Of a stretch of DNA of 64,000 bases, positions 58,863-64,000 are shown in pieces. Position 1 is the first letter of the stretch. Every line of letters begins with the position of its first letter. The notes beneath the pieces were generated by a model. That model worked only from the letters and a program-made list of their open reading frames with translations, made no database searches and was not told the origin of the DNA. The stretch covers positions 62,001 through 126,000 of the forward strand of contig CALAMI010000012.1 of the NCBI GenBank assembly GCA_937925685.1, read 5' to 3'. The DNA is from Candidatus Binatia bacterium. GTDB lineage: Bacteria; Desulfobacterota; Binatia; HRBIN30. The translations under genes were made by a program, and so were the position numbers.

Positions 58863-60643
58863 TGCCAACCTAGCGTTCCACCCGCCACGAATGCTTGCCG
58901 CTGCAGACGGCCCGGCGGTCACCGCGCGCAAGCAGTAGGAGAAGCCTAACCGCCAGTCAAGCCAAACAGGGCGTATCCGCGCGAGCAAAAAACTTATCCT
59001 AGCGACAAGATGCACTTTTACCTTCCGCCGCTTCCCAACACCCACATGGGATCAAACGGGGGCCGCTGGTGCGCCAACAAGGCGCACCTCCTGTCGAGGC
59101 ACGCGGCCGCGAACCCGTAATGCACCTTGCTGAAGCGGGTGACGAGGGGACGAAAAACAAGCCACTCAACGAAAGCGTTAGACCGGAGGAGGGCCCAAGG
59201 TCTCACAGCACTGTGATGCCGAAAAGAGATTGCGCGTCGGTCAAAGCAATTTCTTCCACTTGTCGACAATCGCGGGAGAGGAACGTCGACCCTCCACAAG
59301 CCCAACCGCACACGCGCGGGGGCGTGCGAATGACGACGTCCGCTGATGGAATTTCGCGGGGATCGTGGCACCTAACGCAAGTGCCTCCTAACCATCTACG
59401 CGAGAATACATGCGACCGCAGTTTCCGGGGCTTTCGACGCCAGCGGCCCCACCCACTACAGGAGAAGAAATTGGTCGATTCCTTGAGCCCGCCCCAGATC
59501 AACTCGGGCTGCCAGGAAAGGCTCTGCGCTGGCCCAACTGACCACCTGGGGAACAGAAACAGTGCTCCCCCCGAGGCCCCTCGGCACGCCGTCGGCAGCT
59601 TCACAAAAGCGGCTGCACAGACGACGATCTCCCGCACCGCCGTTTTTGTTACCCAACGTGCACCTGATACCGGAGGGACAAGCTCACCAACATGGCAGCC
59701 TCGCGCCAATTCAAATACCCTCGCCAGGGGTTGACGAGGGAGTGTGCTGTCGCTGCGGTGACAAACATCAGCTCGATCCCTTTCGTCTGTCGAGCGTAAC
59801 CGATCGCTTGCGCCACCGCAGCATCGCAGCCACGCGATCGAGGGCCAGGCAATCCCCAGCAGCTAGCGGCTTCCACCCGTCATATTTCCCGCAGCGTGGG
59901 GGGGTGCACTCGCGGTGACAGCCAGGTCTCCGGCCAAATAAAAATTCACGGCGTATTTGGGCAAAACGGAGATGCCAGCTAAGAAGGCAATTGGCCAGTT
60001 CTAGGAAGACATCCATCTCGGGAAGACGCACCCATCTCGGTTACCTCCGCCAACCAACTTCACAGAAACGTTGCTCCATTGGTCGCTGTGCCGACCGGGA
60101 TGGCCGCAAGCGCTCGAACCACGTTAGTTTGCACGAGCCAGCCGTACCAACTGCGGAGCCCGATCATCGCCGCACTGCCCATCCAAAGCCGAACACAAGG
60201 CACGGCTTTCGGTTCCTAGCACCAAGCGATGCGCTCGCCTTGCAAGGTAAAGGAAGGTGGAAGCAGGTAACTTGCCGCCTTCGATAAGCGAACCGTCGAA
60301 TCGTTCTAATAGAGCGAGTGAGCCATCCAAGGGCACAGCGCCGCTTCCAGCCAACGGAAATCGGAGCCGTGGGCCAGCGGCTCGTTTCTGCCATCATTAG
60401 CCGCCCCGCCACGTCGCGTATTAAGCCATTTCGTCAATGCGCTGTGCTGTTCGCTCCGCCGTGTCCGTGTTGCACCCCAACTCAAGCGGGCGTCCGGTTT
60501 TTCCCTGGGCGACACCGTCACCTCCCAGGCGCTTGCGTTTCCTGCGAAGGCTGCAAACATCCTTGACACCAGAAGGTTGACGCCTCAAGAAATGAATCTA
60601 TCCAAAAGCTTCGGCGTCGGATGCCACCGCGGAGGGTTACCAT
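58863..60643. other. 1.8 kb without an intact gene; possible decayed coding remnants
   Basis: No open frame here is recognisable. On the minus strand short frames read protein-like in different registers: 60124-60354 (LARRAHRLVLGTESRAL), 59649-59876 (GYARQTKGIELMFVTAATA), 59456-59656 (SVPQVVSWASAEPFLAARV) and 59203-59709, which has a CVRCH heme-like motif. This could be an old gene broken by frameshifts, or chance. A perfect 8-bp hairpin lies at 59068-59088. No rnpB, SRP RNA or tmRNA motif was found. Confidence 0.35.
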
Positions 60644-61498
60644 ATGGCAAATTCGATCAAGACAGCGTTGTTACTAGGCTTACTCACCGGGCTCATCCTG
60701 TGGCTGGGCCAATTCTTCGGCGGGTCGCAAGGAATGGTTGTAGCGTTCCTGTTCGCCGTGCTGATGAACCTCGGCAGCTACTGGTTCTCAGACAAAATCG
60801 TACTGGCGATGTACCGGGCGCAGGAGGTGTCGGAACACGACGCGCCAGAACTGTACAACATGGTGCACAATTTGGCGGTCAAGGCCGGCATTCCCATGCC
60901 ACGGGTATACATCATTCCTTCCGCCGCTGCGAACGCTTTCGCCACAGGGCGCAACCCCAGCCATGCGGCGGTTGCGGTAACAGAGGGCATCCTGCGGATC
61001 ATGAGCATCGAAGAGCTCGAGGGGGTGTTGGCCCACGAACTCAGCCACGTGAAGAACCGCGACATTTTGATCAGTTCCATTGCCGCAACCCTGGCTGGCG
61101 CCCTGGTATTGATGGCAGACATGCTTCGTTGGGGTGCCCTGCTTGGCACGGCCTCTCGCGAGCGTGACGAGCATGCGGGCGGCATTGTCGGGCTAATTGC
61201 CTTGTCCGTCTTGGCGCCGTTTGCCGCGATGCTAATCCAGCTCGCCATTTCCCGCGCCCGAGAATTCGAGGCTGATGCAAGCGCAGCTCGGATTCTCGGC
61301 ACCGGTGAGCCACTGGCACGGGCCCTCGAAAAGCTCGAAGTTGCTGCCGAACGCTACCCGTTAGCCGCATCGGCTCAGACCGCACACATGTTCATCGTCA
61401 ACCCCCTTCGCGGCGACTTTTTGGCCCGGCTGTTTAGCACCCACCCACCCGTCCAGGAGCGGATCCGCCGGTTGCGTTCTATGGATTGGCGTCGGTAA
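60644..61498 (+). CDS. htpX: Membrane zinc metalloprotease HtpX
   Basis: The 284-residue M48 protease degrades damaged membrane proteins. It has two N-terminal helices (about 5-24 and 28-46), zinc motif H131-ELS-H135, two central membrane segments (about 142-160 and 181-201), and the third ligand Glu in SRAREFEADASA (about 203-214). The C-terminal FSTHPPVQERIRRLR is the family signature. A GGAGGG site precedes the ATG. The last bases including the stop are tandemly duplicated. Confidence 0.96.
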   Translation: MANSIKTALLLGLLTGLILWLGQFFGGSQGMVVAFLFAVLMNLGSYWFSDKIVLAMYRAQEVSEHDAPELYNMVHNLAVKAGIPMPRVYIIPSAAANAFATGRNPSHAAVAVTEGILRIMSIEELEGVLAHELSHVKNRDILISSIAATLAGALVLMADMLRWGALLGTASRERDEHAGGIVGLIALSVLAPFAAMLIQLAISRAREFEADASAARILGTGEPLARALEKLEVAAERYPLAASAQTAHMFIVNPLRGDFLARLFSTHPPVQERIRRLRSMDWRR

Positions 61499-61516
61499 AG
61501 GATTGGCGTCGGTAAA
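61483..61516 (+). repeat. Perfect 17-bp tandem duplication across the htpX stop codon
   Basis: GGATTGGCGTCGGTAAA occurs at 61483-61499 and again, directly adjacent, at 61500-61516. The first copy encodes the last residues DWRR and the TAA stop; the second lies just after. It looks like a recent slippage duplication. Confidence 0.9.
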
Positions 61517-61551
61517 AAGTGACTAGTCCCAGAGGATAAGCGACCACAACG

Positions 61552-61974
61552 ATGGCGAACGAGGGTCAGCAACCCGAGCGGCCGTTCAAGGTCGAAGATC
61601 GTCGAAGGTTCACTGCGACTGGGGATCCACGACCGGAGGCTGACGCACCCCAGAGTGAGGTGCGGGCGGAGGCATCGCAGCAACGAGCCCCAGGACAAGA
61701 CTTCCAGTTGGAATCGCCGCCACCTCCCCCGTCCATTAACTTTGCCACCTTCGTTCTAAGCTTGAGTACGCAAGCCCTCGCACACCTGGGAGAAATTCCG
61801 GATCCTGTCACGCGTGAGGTCAAAACCGACCTGATAGCGGCGAGCCAAATGATTGACATTCTAGCCATGCTCGAGCAGAAAACTCGCGGCAATCTTGACC
61901 CAGAGGAGACCCAGCTTTTAAAAAGCATTCTGTACGATTTGCGGCTGCGATACGTGGAAAAAACAAAAGCCTGA
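61552..61974 (+). CDS. DUF1844 domain protein
   Basis: The 140-residue protein has a disordered, charged and Pro-rich N-terminal half (1-60) and a helical C-terminal DUF1844 domain: INFATFVLSLSTQALAHLGE, then TDLIAASQMIDILAMLEQKTRGNL and a final helix. DUF1844 is widespread in Deltaproteobacteria-like and PVC bacteria and has no known function. It lies 91 bases upstream of htrA and after htpX, so a link to envelope proteostasis is suggested by context only. Confidence 0.85.
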   Translation: MANEGQQPERPFKVEDRRRFTATGDPRPEADAPQSEVRAEASQQRAPGQDFQLESPPPPPSINFATFVLSLSTQALAHLGEIPDPVTREVKTDLIAASQMIDILAMLEQKTRGNLDPEETQLLKSILYDLRLRYVEKTKA

Positions 61975-62065
61975 CGGGTACTACTTTGTTGCCGCAACGT
62001 GCGACGGCACCTGCTGCAAACGCTCCGCGACAAACGCTGTGTTCAAAGAAGGAGGCTGACAAACT

Positions 62066-63568
62066 ATGGTTCGTAACGACCGCCCTGCGGCGGCCCTCGT
62101 CATTCTTGCATTGCTTGTTGGTGCCTTTGTCGTCCCTGGCGCAAAGGCCATTAGCTTTTGGGGAGAATCCAGCTCGGCAACGCCGACCCCGCAACCGGAG
62201 CCTGCAGCACGAGCCCTGGTGCCTGAACGGGAACCCACCCCGTGTTTGCCGGACTTTGCTCATCTGGCGGAGAAGCTAAGCCCGGCGGTGGTCAACATTT
62301 CGACGTCATCGACGACGCCACTCGAAGGTCCTGGGCAAATTTTTCCAGGGCCATTCGGCCGAGGTCCCGAAGAATTTTTCGAGCCGTTCGAGCGGTTTTT
62401 TGGGCGACCCCGCCAGTACCGCCAAAGGAGCCTAGGATCGGGCTTCATTATTAACCATGAGGGCTACATCCTCACCAACAACCACGTTGTCGAAAATGCC
62501 GATCAAATCACTGTGCGATTGGAAAATGAACAAGAATTCAAAGCGCGAATTATCGGCCGCGATCCTAAAACAGACATTGCGGTCATCAAAATCGACAATG
62601 TGCCAAACTTGGCCGTGGTTACAATGGGCGACTCCGACAAGCTACGTGTGGGAGAGTGGGTGCTGGCAATTGGCAACCCATTTGGACTCGACCACACCGT
62701 GACGGCTGGCATTGTTTCCGCAAAAGGCCGTTATCTCGGGCAGGGGAGCTATGACCAATTCATTCAAACCGATGCCGCGATCAATCCCGGAAACTCTGGG
62801 GGGCCCCTGATCAACACCCAGGGGGAAGTGGTGGGCATCAACACCGCCATTTTCACGCGCGGTGCCGGTAATATCGGTATCGGTTTTGCGATTCCGATCA
62901 ACCTTGCCAAGGAACTGCTGCCAGAGTTGGAAGCAAAGGGCAAAGTGACCCGAGGCTGGCTTGGCGTGCTGATTCAGCGGGTGACACCCGACATTGCCGA
63001 GTCGCTTGGCTTGCCGAAACCGGAAGGAGCGCTTGTTGCCGATGTCGTTGATGACAGCCCAGCAGCAGAGGCAGGAATCAAGGTTGGAGACGTCATCCTG
63101 GAGTTCGACGGCCACACAATCAAGGAGTCCAATGAACTTCCACTCCTCGTCGCCCGGACTGCGGTAGGCAAAGTTGTCAAAGTCAAGTTGCTCCGAAATA
63201 ACAATCCAGTAACTGTAGAGGTCAAAGTCGGCGAGCTGAAGGAAGAGGAGACTGCCGGCGAGCCGTCAGGACGCGCCGGAGAAGAACTGGGCATGACGGT
63301 CCAGCCCCTCACTCCGGATGTTGCCGAATCGCTCGGCCTGAGCCGCGACCTCAAGGGCATGCTGGTGGCCCGGGTAGAGCCAGGTAGCCCGGCCGAGGAA
63401 GCAGGGCTACGCCGCGGGGACGTGATCCTCGAAGTGAACCGCGAACCGGTCAAGGACCTCGCTTCGTACCGCAAGGCTCTCAAGGCCGCAGCTGGCAAGA
63501 AGACGGTACTGTTGCTCGTACGCCGTGGCGAGAACACGATTTTCATCGCAGTTAAACGGGAGAGTTAA
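62066..63568 (+). CDS. degP: Periplasmic serine protease HtrA/DegP (Do family)
   Basis: The 500-residue protease-chaperone has an N-terminal signal segment (about 9-28), a Pro/Thr-rich spacer, a trypsin-like domain with His140 (TNNHVV), Asp170 (DPKTDIAVIKI) and Ser244 (GNSGGPL), and two PDZ domains (about 285-375 and 400-495). Architecture and length are normal for DegP/MucD. A GAAGGAGG site precedes the ATG. It degrades or refolds misfolded exported proteins. Confidence 0.96.
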   Translation: MVRNDRPAAALVILALLVGAFVVPGAKAISFWGESSSATPTPQPEPAARALVPEREPTPCLPDFAHLAEKLSPAVVNISTSSTTPLEGPGQIFPGPFGRGPEEFFEPFERFFGRPRQYRQRSLGSGFIINHEGYILTNNHVVENADQITVRLENEQEFKARIIGRDPKTDIAVIKIDNVPNLAVVTMGDSDKLRVGEWVLAIGNPFGLDHTVTAGIVSAKGRYLGQGSYDQFIQTDAAINPGNSGGPLINTQGEVVGINTAIFTRGAGNIGIGFAIPINLAKELLPELEAKGKVTRGWLGVLIQRVTPDIAESLGLPKPEGALVADVVDDSPAAEAGIKVGDVILEFDGHTIKESNELPLLVARTAVGKVVKVKLLRNNNPVTVEVKVGELKEEETAGEPSGRAGEELGMTVQPLTPDVAESLGLSRDLKGMLVARVEPGSPAEEAGLRRGDVILEVNREPVKDLASYRKALKAAAGKKTVLLLVRRGENTIFIAVKRES

Positions 63569-63622
63569 CTGTTCGTTTGCTCCCTGCTCTCGTGTCCCAG
63601 CACGCAGGCAGGGATAACAACA

Positions 63623-64000
63623 ATGTCGATCCGGCGCTGGGTCTACGGCGTTCTCGCAGCCGCTACCGTGTTCCTGTGGGGCAGCGGAGTTGTCGTAGGG
63701 TGGTGGTACATCCGCGGACTTCAACGAGACATCTGCGAACGCTTTCGCAACCACACCTGGCGGATTGCGTCCAAAGTGTACGCCGATTCGTACCTCGTCT
63801 ATCCCGGAATCGATGTGACTGCCTCTGGGCTTCGCGATCGCCTCCTCGAGCTGGGGTACGAGGAAGAAGCCACCGAACCCGAGCGCCCGGGGACGTTCTC
63901 GACCCGCGACGGCGATTCGTGGACTCTTTATTTACCATCCTTTTCTCGCTTCCGCGAAAGTCCACAACGGGTGCGCTTCGAACTAGCCGGTAAGCAGGTC
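63623..64000 (+). CDS. Penicillin-binding protein 1B-like, N-terminal part (cut by window edge)
   Basis: The frame from the ATG at 63623 is open to the last base, giving 126 residues. It starts with a short cytoplasmic end, one membrane helix (about residues 8-28), then SKVYADSYLVYPG and a region LRDRLLELGYEEE...PGTFSTRDGDSWTLYLPSF, which resembles the UB2H-like domain that precedes the transglycosylase domain of PBP1B. The catalytic domains lie outside the window. It would be the second class A PBP here. The gap to degP is 54 bases. Confidence 0.75.
   Translation, partial: MSIRRWVYGVLAAATVFLWGSGVVVGWWYIRGLQRDICERFRNHTWRIASKVYADSYLVYPGIDVTASGLRDRLLELGYEEEATEPERPGTFSTRDGDSWTLYLPSFSRFRESPQRVRFELAGKQV

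Overview
The window reads as a dense chromosome segment from a Gram-negative bacterium with GC-rich DNA. The envelope genes support this: an outer-membrane porin, a periplasmic HtrA protease, a DsbA-like oxidoreductase, a NlpD-like lipoprotein and an IHF alpha subunit. Operon style (DUF1844 next to htrA, dihydroorotate-dehydrogenase-like gene next to pyruvate:ferredoxin oxidoreductase, cohesin-like and Thr/Pro-linker secreted proteins) resembles Deltaproteobacteria-like lineages (Desulfobacterota, Myxococcota, Binatota). The exact phylum is inference. No insertion sequence, prophage, integrase, CRISPR array or rRNA gene was seen.

Layout: 225-5031 (+) is a metal-uptake operon: a small His/Cys-rich DUF2946-like protein, a coiled-coil porin, and a ZnuA/C/B-type ABC transporter. 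5151-10974 (-) holds groES-groEL with a strong terminator, an Hsp20 and a 1009-residue bifunctional penicillin-binding protein. 10975-12711 has a long leader with a GEMM-like candidate RNA and a secreted protein built from repeated Cys-rich modules. 12715-20699 (-) is a full early pyrimidine pathway, pyrR-pyrB-pyrC-carA-carB, behind pth, with a recognisable PyrR attenuator in the leader. 20900-27789 carries a NIPSNAP-like protein, a ClpP-like protein with a catalytic Asp-to-Asn change, a CPBP membrane protease, and nifJ translationally coupled to a DHOD-like gene. 27822-34264 (-) holds a CHASE2 adenylate/guanylate cyclase, fumC, apt, a NlpD-like lipoprotein, a non-coding stretch with a candidate structured RNA, surE and tRNA-Pro.

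34366-41338 (-) is the translation cluster tRNA-Val, thrS, rpmI, rplT, pheS, pheT, ihfA, with infC missing from its usual place. 41474-50869 is a mixed region: GH5 lipoprotein-like glycosidase, cohesin-like protein, shikimate kinase, AI-2E permease, nitronate monooxygenase, DsbA-like protein, methylglyoxal synthase, 1-Cys peroxiredoxin, MBL hydrolase and dodecin. 51553-58862 (-) encodes exactly the seven membrane subunits of complex I (nuoA, H, J, K, L, M, N) and none of the peripheral-arm subunits. After a 1.8 kb stretch without an intact gene, 60644-64000 (+) carries htpX, a DUF1844 protein, htrA/degP and the start of a PBP1B-like gene cut by the window edge.

Physiologically the window combines ferredoxin-linked pyruvate metabolism, a TCA enzyme, complex I membrane parts and de novo pyrimidine synthesis with a large proteostasis and envelope-stress set (GroEL/ES, Hsp20, HtpX, HtrA, ClpP-like, CPBP, DsbA-like). 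Start codons given here were chosen by ribosome-binding sites, overlaps and family N-termini, and differ in several places from the longest possible reading frame.
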